Assembly (NCBI RefSeq): GCF_011386835.1
Contig: NC_088804.1
Span: 34,087,549-34,151,548 of the forward strand
Length of the DNA: 64,000 nucleotides
Reading direction: 5' to 3'
Origin: Chrysemys picta bellii
Taxonomy: Eukaryota; Chordata; Testudines; Emydidae
Shown here piece after piece: positions 1-13,019 of this stretch. The translations under genes were made by a program, and so were the position numbers. The notes beneath the pieces were generated by a model. That model was not told the origin of the DNA and made no database searches. It was given only the letters and a program-made list of their open reading frames with translations. The first letter of the stretch is position 1. Each line of letters opens with the position of its first letter.

Positions 1-858
1 TTGGCTTGTGTACAATACCGAGACTGAAACCAGATTGAGTGGGGTCAAGGAAAGCTGAAGATTCTGGATATTGCCAAAGTGGCCTCACAACAGGGTCTGT
101 TTAGCTGTCCCTGAGGAGAGCAGAAGGGAACATGTGATTGTCTGACTCTTCTGCATACCAATCTCACTCAATCCTCCCTGTGGTGTTTGTACTTCACTTT
201 CTATTGCCATCAGAGTTATGTGACTACATAATAACTTCTTTATTCAACACTCTAGCTATGGTTAATGGGGGGTGATGGGAAGAACTGACTTCACTGCCTG
301 GTTTTGGTCTTACAAAATAGCAGAGAGTTCAGACTGATTAATGCGAAGGACTCTAGTCTGAATTTACAAAGTGTTACTTTCTGCATGATGACATAAGCTC
401 TGTAGTGTGCCATGCAGTATGGTGTAGAGTCAGAACATGGCTCATTTCACACACATCCCACTGGTACAAGCACAGTACGTTAAGGCTTCTCCATAGCAAG
501 TGGTCTTTCATTCACATTGTGAGGAAACGGTCTTTCACACACACATTGCCTCTGATGACCCCAGAACATGTACTTACATCAAAGCAGTTAAATATGCTCC
601 TGCTCCATTGCTTCCTGGCCTTTGCAGACTGCCAGTTTCTTAGTGTAGCCTTCTAATCAGCTGTTCTGTGGATTCTTGGAAACACATCAGCCTGATATCT
701 GCTGACAACTTTCATAACTGCCTTTAGCACTATCGGTAAGGTAGTAGTTTGTTCCTTCCAGGCACCCATAATATATTGATTTTACATTGGGATAGATTCT
801 GATCTTAACTACACCAGTGTAAATCTCGAGTGACTCCACAGAAACCAGTGTGATAACT

Positions 859-1642
859 TAGGGTTACCATACGTCCGGATTTTCCCGGACATGTCCGGCT
901 TTTTGGTCCTCAAATCCCCGTCCGGGAGGAAATTCCGAAAAGCCGGACATGTCTGGGAAAATAGGGAGGGGTCATGAGGCTTGGGTCCAGGCCGGAGCCG
1001 CTGGGGCTGGAGCCGGAGCCGCTGGGGCCGGCGGTGCTCGGCCATCGGCCTGCGCCGCTCAGCCAGGGCCGGGGCTGGTGCCGGGCCGGAGCCGCTTGGC
1101 CGGAACCGGGGCTCAAGCCGAGCCGGGCCGGAGCCGCTGGGACTGGGGGTGCTCAGCTGCCGGCTGGCGCCACTCAGCCAGGGCCGGGGCTGGAACCGCC
1201 GGGGCTGGGGCGGGCTGGAGCCGCTCGGCCGGGGCCGGCGCGCTCGTCCGGAACCGGGGCTGGCGCCCCAGGGCCCAAGCCGAGCCAGACCAGAGCCTCT
1301 TGGCCGGGGCCGGCCACCGGAGGGAGCCGCTCGGCCGGGGGGGCTGGACTGGGCTGCGCCTCCTCGCACCCCACCCCCCGTCCCGTTCCAGCTTACCTGC
1401 TGCCTGCCTCCCTGCCTGTTTCAGGCTTCCCGCGAACATTTGATTTGCAGGAAGCACGGGAGGGGGAGGAGCAGGGGGCAGAGCATTCAGGGGAGGGGGC
1501 GGAGTTGGGGCAGGGAATTTGGGGAAGGGGCGGAGTTGGGATGGGGCGGGGCAGAGTCGGGGCGGGGAAGGGGCGGAGTTGGGGCGGGGCCGGGGCCCCG
1601 TGGAGTGTCCTCTTTTTGTTGTGTTAAAATATGGTAACCCTA
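859..1642. mobile_element. hAT-type non-autonomous DNA transposon, GC-rich core
   Basis: The ends are inverted: TAGGGTTACCATA at 859 and its complement ending at 1642. A 7-base direct repeat GATAACT lies outside both ends (852-858 and 1643-1649), close to the 8-bp target duplication typical of hAT elements. Inside the left end is a palindromic block built on CCGGACATGTCCGG (about 877-960). The core is very GC-rich, with degenerate repeats of GCCGGAGCCGCTGGGGC up to 1360 and of GGGGCGGAGTTGGGGC at 1490-1590. Open frames on both strands across it are composition artefacts; no transposase is encoded. It lies in CDYL2 intron 1. Confidence 0.8.
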
Positions 1643-4600
1643 GATAACTGAGGTCCAAATCTTGCCCAGTGACACTGCTCACCTGAATGCTGTTTTTGAG
1701 AGGATAGTAGTCTATCATTCTTCCTTCTTGGTAGTTATTCTTATGCTGATCAGTATCATCTTGTTATCTTGCACTTCCCCTCACCTATCTGTTGTATCCA
1801 CCTGTTGTCTCTTGTCTTATACCTAGAGCATAAGTTCTGCACAGCCAAGAAACTGCCCCAGAAGAATACCTACTTATACGTCCCACTGCAAGAAGCTGGA
1901 AGAAAAGAGCATCCCTGAATAGATAAAGTTCCTATTGACTTCTTTGGAGTTGTGGGTGCTCAGTACCTCTGAATATTAGATCCATGGGCTCATCCACTGT
2001 GAGCAGACACTTCTCAAAAGTTGGGCCCTACCCTCTTTTTGCTTGCATTTACCACTCTGTTGTGCAAGACAGCTATACAAATACTTACCTGCCACACACC
2101 AGTGAGGAGGCTTATTTTATTACTGATGCTGAAAGAGGGGCACCTCAGCACAGAAGTTCAAACTATTATTAATATAGCATTAAAAGTGCACCTTCATTAT
2201 TATCTTTGTTCACTGAATCACCACTTTTGGATGATCTATGGGGTAGAGGCAACAGGGTCCAACTGAAGTGGCTAGTAGTACTCTATGAGCTGAGGGGTGA
2301 AAACATTTTCTACTGGGTTCAGTGGGCATTAATCAGGTCCATAGGGAGAAGGAAAAGAGTGGAAGAAATTTACAAGAACAGGAGACCTAAATAACCTGCA
2401 ACTGAATGGGGAAATAGAAGCACATGAAAGACAACAGGCAGAGCTCATTAATGCTAATGGTTTCAGGTACAGCATTTATGTAAACTAGTAATTGCTTCCT
2501 GCATTTCTGGACATTGTAAAATAGCCCACTAGCATTTAGTTTGATGCTAGTGAAAAGCATCTATAATGACACTCAAGTTAAAAATATAACTGCTTCTAAT
2601 ATGTTCCTGTACCTGTTTAAAAACATGACTAATGTTAACATCTTTCCAGCATATTCCATTGTTAGAGCTGTGCTGCTGTCACAGAAATACCAGCCCTCTT
2701 AGGGTCTTCACATCCAGCCTGCATCCTACTCACCTCTTCTTACTTGAATTATTATCGTTGCCATGAGCAGTACTGCTGAAGTTGGGCCAAATCCTACTTC
2801 TGTGGAGGCAATGGGAATTTTATCATTGATTTCCAAAGAAGCAGGATCGGGCCCTTAGCAGAAAGAAAATATAGCCAAATCCTATAAAAGCAGTTAGTAT
2901 AATCAATCAAGTACAGTGGTATTTTTATGTGATGCTGAGTTTGAAATTACCTCTTTAAAATTCAGATTCTTCGGTTGATACAGATTTTCTTTTCAGGTAA
3001 ATTGGCCTTAGCAGATAAAACTAAGATTCTCAAACAAAATACAATGGGCCAGAGCCTCAGTTGATTGGCCTCAATATAGCCTCATTGATTGCAATAGATC
3101 TATGCCAATGTACACCAGCCAAGGGTCTGTCCCTTCATGCTTTCCTGGTCAATAGGAGTGCAATGAGGAGGATAGAGTAATGGGTAGAGCTAGGCAGTAA
3201 AGTGGTAGAATCTATAGATATTTAATTTTTTGCAGACTTTGTCAACTTTTTAAATTAAACAAATGTTCTCAATTAAAGAAAGATTTGTACATTTTCAGTG
3301 AAATACTCCAGTAATAATAGTGTATGTTCTTACTGTTATGGTATCTCAGCAGACAACCAGTAAGTGTTTTGCACAAGACCTTCAGCTGTGAAGTTTAAAA
3401 AAAAAAAACCAATCACCACCACTCAAGTTCCCTAACTTTAAAATCAAGAGAAATAAAAATAATTCCGATCTCGCACCTGTGTAAATTAGCAGCAACTCCA
3501 TTGACACTAATGGAGTTATGGCATTGGAAAGCCAGAGTAAGTGTATTCAGAATCAGGCCCTTACTTCTTAATGCTTATCAGAGTTGTAATTAACTCTTGC
3601 ATCCTCGTGCACCTGCATCCTGTTTCATGTTTCACTCCCTCAGTACATATGACTAAGCTCAGCTGGGCCAGATTATCAACTGGCCCAACACTCCATAGCG
3701 ATGCTGAACTCAAAGGGAGCGATGCCAATTTACACCACTTGAGGATCTGGCCCACACAAGCTGAAAGCCGAACTTGCATCTCCTACGGTAGGCAAGCATT
3801 GTAGTGCTTTACAAAAATGTTGATGCCTCATTTCCCCTGTATTCATCAATGTTAGTCACAAAAATAGACCATACAAACATAGCTCTACAAACATAGCTGT
3901 ACTTAAAACAAAGTTTATCCACTTCTCAAATCTTTTGCATTAACACAATGTACAGGCTTTGTTTTTAAATCTCACTTTTAGCAGTAAATAGGACCCTGTA
4001 CGTATTTTTTCCTTTGTTAGCATGCAAACTGAAAACACATCTATTGTTTCTATATTTAAAGTATGCACTACACCATTACAAAACAAATTTAGTTGCATAG
4101 TAAAAACTACCAGCTGTAGCTTAGTAGTGAAATAAAAATAAGTATTCGTCATCAAACTCAAATGCCAGCTTCATTTTGAAATAAGTTATACTAGCAGGAT
4201 TGTCGAGTGTGCAATCATAGCCAAATTCTAATTTTTTTATCCAACAGAAGCTGAGACACTGGGAAGCCTGGCTTCTTATTTTGTGCTTTTTGTAAAAAAA
4301 AAAAAATAAACACTGAAGAACATTCATTGGCTTACTTCTTGTACAAGGGAACAGTTTACCCCTGCCTTAGAAAATGGTGATTTGGCAATGTAATTGCATC
4401 ATTATTCTTTAAAATAAGTGGGAAACCCATCTTCATTATCTTTCTACATGTTGTGCTCTGTGCTTTGACACTTTGTAGGTGAGTTTTGAACTATTTAGAC
4501 AGGCATTTTTGTTATGAGAGAAGGGAATGTGACTATTTTGATGGGTATTTATTGCATTCAATATTATTTTTGAACAGACTAGATTAGTTCACAGAACTAG

Positions 4601-5449
4601 TTAGCAACTACTTTGAAAATTCTAATCAACTACTCTTTGATTAACCTAAAGAAGCCTCATTCACTGTTATGCATCCTAGTCCTTTTGATGTAATGGTGCA
4701 AGGGTATGGTCTACGTTTTAATCTTTTTAGGTACAAGAAATGTTGTCTATGTAAATTAAATCTATCCAAAACCAAGAAATTTTCCTAATAACACGGCTCT
4801 TAATCCTGAAAAACGAATCAGTTTTCCAAAATGAGAGTGTCAGTGTTGTTTAAAAATAATTAAATGTAAGAGTTACCAATTGTTCTGCTAAGCGACCTAG
4901 CAAGAAAACTCCCAGGGCACAGTCTGTATGTGTGTAACACAAACATGTGCATGTCCTGTCATCCCTCTACTCCCCTTTTCTGGCTCTGTTCTTGAGGGTG
5001 GTCACAGTATTGAATTATACAAAAATTCCCTTCTTCCAGAGTAGGATTCTTGTATATTTCATGACCCTGACTGCTCACATGAATAGTCAGCAAACACAGC
5101 ATTTTCACCATTGGTCATGTTACAGTATGTACATCCACAAGTAAAAGCTTGGTAGGTCTCTTTTTTTCCTGCCTGCAGCCTTGGCAGTGTTCCTTTACTA
5201 ATTTAAATATTAATACTTACAATACAATGGCAGATGGAATTTCAAAATCCACACATTGCATTAAGAATCTGCCTTTCATTTGAATGTACGTTGGAACCTT
5301 CTATATAGGCTTTTAGACAAGAGTCCAGCTAGCAAGACACCCTTAAAAGCTACAAGTTGATGACAAAATTAAAATCCACAAAAGCTAGGAAGGGGGGGGG
5401 GGATATGGCATTTTATCTGCATTTGAAATTAAATAGACCTTGCCCAATG

Positions 5450-5990
5450 GGAAAGGCCCCATAGCACTGTGGACTTTTCAGAAGGATGCTAATGTATTTT
5501 GTATGTACTAATGCAGTCAAGTGGTTTAGAAAATCCCCTTGAGATTAGGGTGGGAGAGGAATGTAGTTTGAACACAGGCATTATTTTGATAAATTGGAAT
5601 AGGTAGAAGGGAAAGGCAATTAGATCAGACCAGGAGAAAGTTGCAGTAATCAAGGTGAGAGAAGACATGGGAATGAAAATAGGTTTTGGTAGCAGAGACA
5701 GCAAGGAAAAGATATTAAAGAGGAAGAAGCATTGGACCTTGTAAGAGACTGGAAATGGCTGGAAAAGGAGAGAAAGGGGGAGAGAGAGAGAAGATTACAC
5801 TGAGACTATGGGAATGAAGACAGGAAACATAATGGCAGTTGTCAAAAAGAAATAGTGAAAAGAGGCAGAGGAGAGCAAAAATTGGAAGGCAAGATGAGAA
5901 GTTCAATTTGAAAGAGATTGAATTTCAGATAGTGGTTGGACTTCTAAGAAAACATGCCAGGAGGCAGCTAGAGATGTGAGCATGGATGGA
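5450..5990 (+). mobile_element. Old L3/CR1-like LINE 3' UTR fragment
   Basis: The segment around 5637 (GTTGCAGTAATCAAGGTGAG) followed by a purine-rich tail resembles the 3' untranslated part of ancient L3-type LINEs of amniotes. There is no reverse transcriptase coding sequence. Borders are approximate, and the family name rests on recall of the consensus style rather than a search. Confidence 0.5.
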
Positions 5991-8289
5991 AGAACCATAG
6001 TTGTGGTCTGTTTGGTTTTTTTTCAAACACAGCAGGGTGTGGGCCGTAGCCTCCTTTGGTGTAAACTGGTATAAAGAGGAGCTGGCCAGCTCTATTCCCA
6101 GGTTTCAGCCTCAGAAAACCAGAAGATTCCGGACACAAAGAAAGGGAGAGAACTGTATTGCCTAGTTTCACACAGTGACAGGTTTATGCTTCATTTTCTT
6201 CAATGGAGTTGGACACTACGCTCATGTAGGAAAGAGAATAGAGTGTACCTAAAGTAGGAAAAATATGAGGCCCTGATAATATAGGGGTGTGTGTGTGCGT
6301 ACTGTACAGTACATTGCTCTCATGCTTACACTCCTTGTCAGAACCAGAGGTCCAGGTACACCATAAGAGTGTAGACTGCCTCTAAAAAAATCTTTGCTTA
6401 TGAAAACTCCTTCTGGCCCCTATGTGTCAACCTCTAGTCCTGATGCAATTATTAAAATGGCTGACCCCTCCTGTGCCCACCCTCCAATGAGATTTGATCT
6501 ACTACTTCTATACACAAATGATTTGCATGTTGTATTTTTTATGAATGAGCAAAATGTGCATGCTGTGTATGCGGTATGTATCATCTCTGTTCAGCAGTCC
6601 ATGTTATACAAATTTTAGAAACCACTGATATAGAAGTTCAAGTGCTAATTCAAGAACATGCATAGACATGACTTGTGCAATTTCACTAATTAGGTTTAAG
6701 TGGTTATTTGCTCATGCAATCACTAATTGCATGCACAAATTCTGCATTCATATTTTAGCTTACAAAGTTCTACAGATCTGTACCATTGTTTCCTGATCTA
6801 ATACTAATACTGTATCCCCATATATGTATTTAATCAAAAAGGATGTTATTTCATTTATGTCATTCCTCTTAACCTATATAGGTGAGAATACTGCTAAGAT
6901 TATGAATCATCCACGCTTGAAAGTTGAAAAGTAGTGTTAAAAATGCATTTCCACAGATGTCATGGTTTCATTCCATTTCTTCTCTTAAAACATATTTAGT
7001 AACATTTCAATTCACCCAGAATTAGCTTGTATGCCTATCGTATAGTCAAAGGAAGTAATGACACATGTAAAATTCTGACACTCTTAACTATGATACTTCT
7101 ACAATGTACTTGTGCTTATAAAAGATAGGACAGCAACGTAATTAGGTAATGTTGTTTTTATTAGATTAAATATCTAGTTTTCCAAACCAAATGTAATAAA
7201 TTCAAGGTGTCAAATACAAGACTACCAAGACTGCTTTTTTGCATTTTTTACATTGTTCATTGAAGAGTGAACTGATGGGAAATACGGAAAATAAGAAGTG
7301 GAAGTAACAGAGATCTTTCTACTTAAACAGAAATTCTGAATTCTGAGAGAAAAACTAAAATATCATTTCCATTACTTACTAGTTGTCAGAATAATTTCTT
7401 AAGAACAATTCCTATGAATTTCTGAAAGCTTACACTAAAGGCAAGAAGATTATTACAGAGCATTTTCAACTGATATAGTAGAAATTAAAACCAATCATTT
7501 TGGAAAAAATATATGGCCAATCCTGCTGTTGGTGTTCACTGCACATTGAAGGGAAATGGTGGAAGTTGTACCACGTGATGGGGAACAAATATGAAATTCA
7601 TGTCCAAACTGAAGCACTGTTGTGCTTCTGCTGAATACACTTAGAGGGCAGAGCAGCACTCCAAAGGGGGTTGGCATAAATGAAGGACATGAAGCCACAG
7701 GGAAAAGGGGGCCAGGTTGAAAGGCCCAGTAATTGTGCTTGATGCTATAACAATATTCAACCGTGCACAAAAGGACAGCAGTGAGGGGTAGGCAGGTATC
7801 TAGTCATATGTCTTGTGCATCATTTGGTGCCTTTTTTCGCTCTCTTGTTGCACATGTATATTCATGATACTCTTGTCTGTCTGTCTCTCTGCTCCTATGT
7901 TGTACTGGAAGCAATTGTGTGTTGTGTGGCCCACTTCTCATATTCTCCATTGCTAGTGTGCTATTCCTTAGGAATAGAGTCCTCCTATTCGCCCTTCTTG
8001 TCTATGTAAATATTTACAGTGCTCTGTTGCTGAAGTATCTGAATACTTCCCAAATGTTAAAAAGAAGAAACACAAAATGACCTCTTTCCTTCTCAGAGGT
8101 AGGGTTACACTTGAGTGGTTAGTAGAAATTTTGTTTGTGAGTTTATTATGGGAAAGCTAGGTTGAAAAGATATTTTGTATGTAATTGTGAAAATTTTGAG
8201 GTCCTTTGTCATCTATGTCTCCTGTGAGAGTGAGGTCCACAGTTAGCTCCTGTTAACAATCTGTCTTTTGTAATCAACCTTCTCTAATG

Positions 8290-9310
8290 GTTAACAGTTC
8301 CATTGTTCTGGTGGAACATAGCTGTTGCAGAGGTCCTGGTAGCAAAGGGAGAGGTGATCTCCCAGGTCAGCAGAGTCAGCCTGATAAATATTTTTGTGTA
8401 TCAAGACAGAGATCTTGAATTGGACTTTGTACACAATGGGAAGATTACCAGTGTGATGTGATGTTTTCACAGCAACCTTGTTACTTAGCAAATGGGCTTC
8501 TCAATTTTGTACCAATTGGAGCTTGTCCAGGACACATGACTTCTTTCCTTGATACAGTGTGCTGCAATAATCAAGGTCATGAATGTGTGGATGACTATGG
8601 CCAGGACTGTGTTCCATAATTTGATACAACATTTTCTACCCAGCCACAGACAGAAATGGGTAGGGTTTTTTTGCAGCTAGTGTCATGTGGACATCTGGTA
8701 ACATTAAATGCAACAGGATCACAATGCTTCAAAGCAATTTAACAATCTGAGGGAAGATGTCCTTAAGATTGGACTTTATGGAAGAGGCTAGTTCTTCTAA
8801 GTGCTTTTTCTTTCCCTACAAGTCACCTCCACCTTGCCTAGATCCCGCTTTAGGCAGCGGCTCTTCATCATTGTACTTATATCAGCATGAGAAAGCTGGG
8901 AGAGGGTGCTGTTATATTCAGTGTGGAGGAGATGTTGATTCATCTGTTTCCCCAGTGGCTTTCTGAAGCTGTTAAATAAGATAGAAGATTGGAATGAGCC
9001 GTGATGGATTCCACGGGTGAGTGCAGTGGAGATGGAGGAACAATTTCCCATCACAGCCCTCTCAGCCTCAAGCTATCACAAGGTGCCGCCCACAATCCTA
9101 CTGCCTCTTGGAGGTGGGACTGTAGTGTTTGGGGATCAGTACTACTAGATGCCATTGTGAGGTCCAACAGGATGACTATGGATGTACTGCCCCAGTCTAT
9201 AGCCAGGCAAAAGTCATCTACCTCTACTATTCTCTGGCCTGAAGCCAATGGAGGAGGGATACTGGCAGCTGACAGGTGGCACTGGAGATTGTGTTTTTGC
9301 TAGTGCTGTG
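8290..9310 (+). mobile_element. Old L3/CR1-like LINE fragment
   Basis: The order of phrases matches the 3' region of ancient CR1/L3 elements: GATCTTGAATTGGACTTTGT at 8411, a GTGTGATGTGATGTTTTCAC region at 8450, and GCTGCAATAATCAAGGTCAT at 8561 followed by a GTGTGGATGACTATGGCC region. The part to 9310 looks like degraded sequence of the same element. No intact frame remains. Borders are approximate. Confidence 0.5.
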
Positions 9311-11680
9311 ACATCATGTGGAGGAAAAAAAGAAAAGAATCGAATGTGTCTTTTAAAAATCAATTTAAACCTGGACCTCAAACAGTAAAATTTCTTAATC
9401 TTAACCATATGTTTATTGCTTGGTATAATGCAGTGTAAGGTTGTTTCTGTATTCTAACTGTACATTTCCATAACTTAAGATGTTTAGATTCCTCCTCGCC
9501 CCCAGTTTAACCTTAAATCTGAATTGTGTGAGTTTATAATGCTTAATTTGGGGAAACCTACAATAACCATGTACTGTATTTTACATAAATTACTAATACG
9601 TACTCTTGGCCTTTACTACATCTCAACATAATTTTGAGCTGTGAATGGATAAAAATATGTGGGATTGGTTTTATATCTAATCTGGAAAAGCATTGGACAC
9701 TTTTGTTTTATATCTTTTAAGAAACAGACCTCAGTTGCTGATAATGGGTGTTGCACTGTAGTTGTAATCATTTTAACTCTAATGAATTATTTTCTATTTC
9801 CAAATGGATCTTTTTCCTTCAGGATTCTATTGATGCTGCACTAAATAGATTGATTTAAAACTATGAACATTCAAAGATAAACACACAGACTCAAATTTCT
9901 TGGATAGTCCTGCATTTAATCTATATTCTCTTTCCCATAGTTGCCCATTAAAATGTGTAAATACCAGCTTTCCCCTTTCTAATCACCATCTCCTTTTGAT
10001 GCTCAGTTTCTTCAATGATTTCATACACCCTATCATATAAGTAATTGTGATGCCTAAAATATTAAACTGAAGCATCACTGAAAGACGCAGGTAGAAGTAG
10101 CAGGCTGCTTATATTCTTTTATTATTCATTGACGGCCACAAGTGTGCTCAGGGTGGCACAAACATAAATGAAGACAGTCGCTGCCCAAGAATGGACAAAG
10201 GTTTCTTGGAATTTATTACTGACAAGTATTCTGGTCAGCAGTTTTTCAGCATGCTTTTTTTAATCATGCCTTCAGAATTTGAGGGCATCAATTTTATGCA
10301 TGGGAAAAAATGTAATTGTGCAAACAAATCAACATATGCATGTGCAAAATGAATTCAGTTGGACATTTTTGTAGTTTAAAGGATAGTTAAGGAGCTAATA
10401 GTAGATATGTCCAGAAAGGAATAGGAGATAACAGTTAAACAGGTATTTAGTTTTGGTGGGGAGAAGTGAAAATAAGCTGAGGGAAGTGGCACAGTGCATG
10501 TAAACATGCCGACTTTTCACCTCAGGGGACCAATAAAAGTTGTTGCACTAACCCATTTAATTTTTTCTTTGTCTGTACCAGTACTGTTAACTTTTGCTCT
10601 ATACATCTGGAGACCTGAATTAAGTTTGGTGTCAGATGCAAATCAGTTAGTTTCAGTTTAGTGTCAGTCATCAGAGGCCAGATTTTCAAAAATAAATGTG
10701 CTAAGTTCACATACACTGATGTGTGTGCACAAATTTCAGTGCAAACACTGCATCCATAGAGAAATCGGACTTTGGGAGAGCTGGCAAATATAAAAGTTAA
10801 CATACAAGGTTGCAAATGTGGCCCTCAATATACAGGATGACCACACAATTTAGTACGATTTCTTTGCGAGATAGTTTCAGAGATGAAGTAGCAGGGGTTC
10901 CTATCGTTCAGGTAATAAGAGAACTGTCACTATCAGAGCATACGTATACACAGAATAGAGTGTTCAATGTATAAAGAGGGCAGCAAAAGATACTTTAGCT
11001 TTTTTCAATGGGAGACAGCTGAGGAGGATGACAATATGGTCTCATTTTAGAAATGCAGTTTCAATGGTAACACACATTCTTTACTGATCGTAAGCCTCAT
11101 ATATTCCCAGAGTTAGCCATACTCAGAAAACACGGTTGTACATTATTACAGTTAAGATTCCTTCACAGGGAAAACAGGTGAGTGCCTGCAAATGGGATTG
11201 CTATTAACGTACCAAATGGGCCAGCAAAGTTCCTCCATATATACAGCCAGATCTGCTTGTGAGCATTCTTTGATAAATGAGGACATTTAGCTATGATACA
11301 TAAATGGAATATCAAGCAGTATATGCAGGAGCCAAGTAGGCCACATCAACAGTCAGCCAGGGTCTATTGAGGATCTGATGGGACTACAGGTGTGGGGGAG
11401 GGGATCTGAGAGGTTTCTAAAAAATGAGAATATGTTTGATCTGTTTGGCAAAATTTCTGTTTAGCCTGCTTAGACAGTCCCCAGCGTTCAGTGCCAGAAT
11501 GCAATATCAGTTTATATTCACAATAGGGACCTGATTCTCATTTACACAAAGGTCCCGGTAAACAGCCTCTGGCAGTGTAAAGGCACCTTAGTGTAACTGA
11601 GGATCAGGCCCTAAATGTTTATCATGACTGAATTTGTTTTTCTTTCTAACACCTAATGGTATCTCCTCTTTTTCTATTAG

Positions 11681-12275
11681 GTTGAGAGGATTGTTGACAA
11701 AAGGAAGAACAAAAAGGGCAAATGGGAATATCTTATCAGATGGAAAGGCTATGGAAGCAATGAGGACACGTGGGAACCTGAGCATCACCTATTGCATTGT
11801 GAGGAATTTATTGATGAGTTCAACGGACTACGTGTCACTAGAGAAAAGCGAGCAAAACATGGGAAACAGACCAGTGCGCCAAAATTTTTACGAGAAAGCC
11901 GAGGGTCATCTGTTGAGAAAATATCACACAGACCTTCTGAATCTGGGAAGGCCAAAGGGTCAACACATAAAAGAAAGCGAATTAACCCATCTCTTCAAAA
12001 ACAGAAAAGAGGGTACACAGCAAAGCCGGCACCTGCTGGTGACAGGGCCGCTAAAACTGTGACTTACCGAACTACGCCCAGTGGTTTACAGATCATGCCA
12101 TTGAAAAAGCCTCACAATGGCCTACAGAACGGAGATGCTGGTCACGAGAAAGAATCTAGACATTTTGGGAATGGCTCACAACAGCAAAATATGGATTTAA
12201 ATGGCCATGAAGGAGAACATGATTTGCCCAGCATGTTGGAAGTTAATAATGATGTGCCTGTTGTGAATGGAATCG
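11681..12275 (+). CDS. CDYL2: CDYL2 exon 2: chromodomain and linker
   Basis: This is the first coding exon in the window, 595 nt, entering in phase 0 after CTATTAG and leaving one base before GTATG. It encodes nearly the whole chromodomain, beginning [20 protein letters not shown] and running through [21 protein letters not shown] and Y of WKGY are expected aromatic-cage residues; the first cage tyrosine comes from the missing exon 1. A basic linker follows ([25 protein letters not shown]), then an acidic, Asn-rich tail. CDYL-family chromodomains bind methylated histone H3 lysines (H3K9me3, H3K27me3) and act as nuclear co-repressors. Against human CDYL2 the chromodomain is nearly identical and the tail diverges most. 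An ATG at 11792 in this frame is internal, not the start. CDYL2 rather than CDYL is chosen from the linker sequence. Confidence 0.96.
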
Positions 12276-13019
12276 GTATGTGATTTAAACAGCAACAGTC
12301 CTTTCTGTTGGGTTTTAATTATGGCAATTGATAAAAGAGCCCAATTCATGGAAAAGTTATTGTCATACTGCATGAGTAATAATCACATGAAAAAGGTCCA
12401 GACTCTGCACACAATTTTCCATCGATCCACTTCTTCACCTCCCTCCCTTTTCCCGCTGAGTCATGTGAGGCAATGTGGACTGTGTCACACACCTCTCTGG
12501 TGTGTTTTATTTACAGGTATTTGTGGGGGAGGGATGCCAAGGAATGGTGTGGGGGCGACAGTTGAGGTATGTACAACACTGAAATTCTGGCTATACCTCT
12601 TACCAACTCACTATTTGCTTCTCAGTTCCACAAGTACCAGCCCAGTACTCCAGAAAAGGCAGGATCTTGGAAACTATCTTAGTATTAATTTGTTGCCTAA
12701 ACTTTGTGATAAATGTGCCTGGATAATTTTACGGTACTTATTACTGCCACTAGTAACTTTTAGGAGGTAATTATTCAGGATTGCCATTCCAGATGAGCCC
12801 AGAAGTCAGTATCTCTTGACAGTGACTTGATTCATAGGAAGGTGCAAGACAAAGACTTCATTGGAAGGTACAAGGAATCCTGTAGTAGACAATTTATAAT
12901 AACCTGCCCAGAGGGGTTGTTTATTCCTTAGCCCAGTAGTTAGTGATTGGCTTATGTCCTGGAGAATGGAGTTTATACCCCTTTAAAAAAATCATCCTGT
13001 TTAAAATAATTGTGGAGTT

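Larger units (their letters stand above)
1..11680 (+). other. CDYL2: CDYL2 intron 1, 3' part
   Basis: Non-coding sequence upstream of the first CDYL2 exon in the window. The acceptor is a pyrimidine-rich run ending in TAG at 11680. It holds a GC-rich hAT element (859-1642), two old L3/CR1-like 3' UTR fragments (about 5450-5990 and 8290-9310) and several short palindromic repeats around the motif ACTCCATTGACACTAATGGA (near 784-850, 2780-2860, 3478-3560, 3655-3760, 11522-11612). The stretches 1-780, 1650-2770, 3800-5440, 6000-8280 and 9320-11500 are AT-rich and show me no gene, RNA or recognisable repeat. Short open frames here have no family resemblance. Confidence 0.85.

Noticed and set aside
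949..1718. Several overlapping open frames of 130-220 codons on both strands
   Set aside because: They lie in the GC-rich low-complexity core of a hAT element; the proteins are Gly/Ala/Pro/Arg-rich on every frame with no domain.
11634..12062. 142-codon frame overlapping CDYL2 exon 2 in another phase
   Set aside because: It starts before the splice acceptor and its protein has no similarity; the phase-0 frame gives the chromodomain.
12267..12770. 167-codon frame after CDYL2 exon 2
   Set aside because: Begins at the last bases of the exon and runs through intron sequence; the GTATG donor and the exact join to exon 3 show it is not used.
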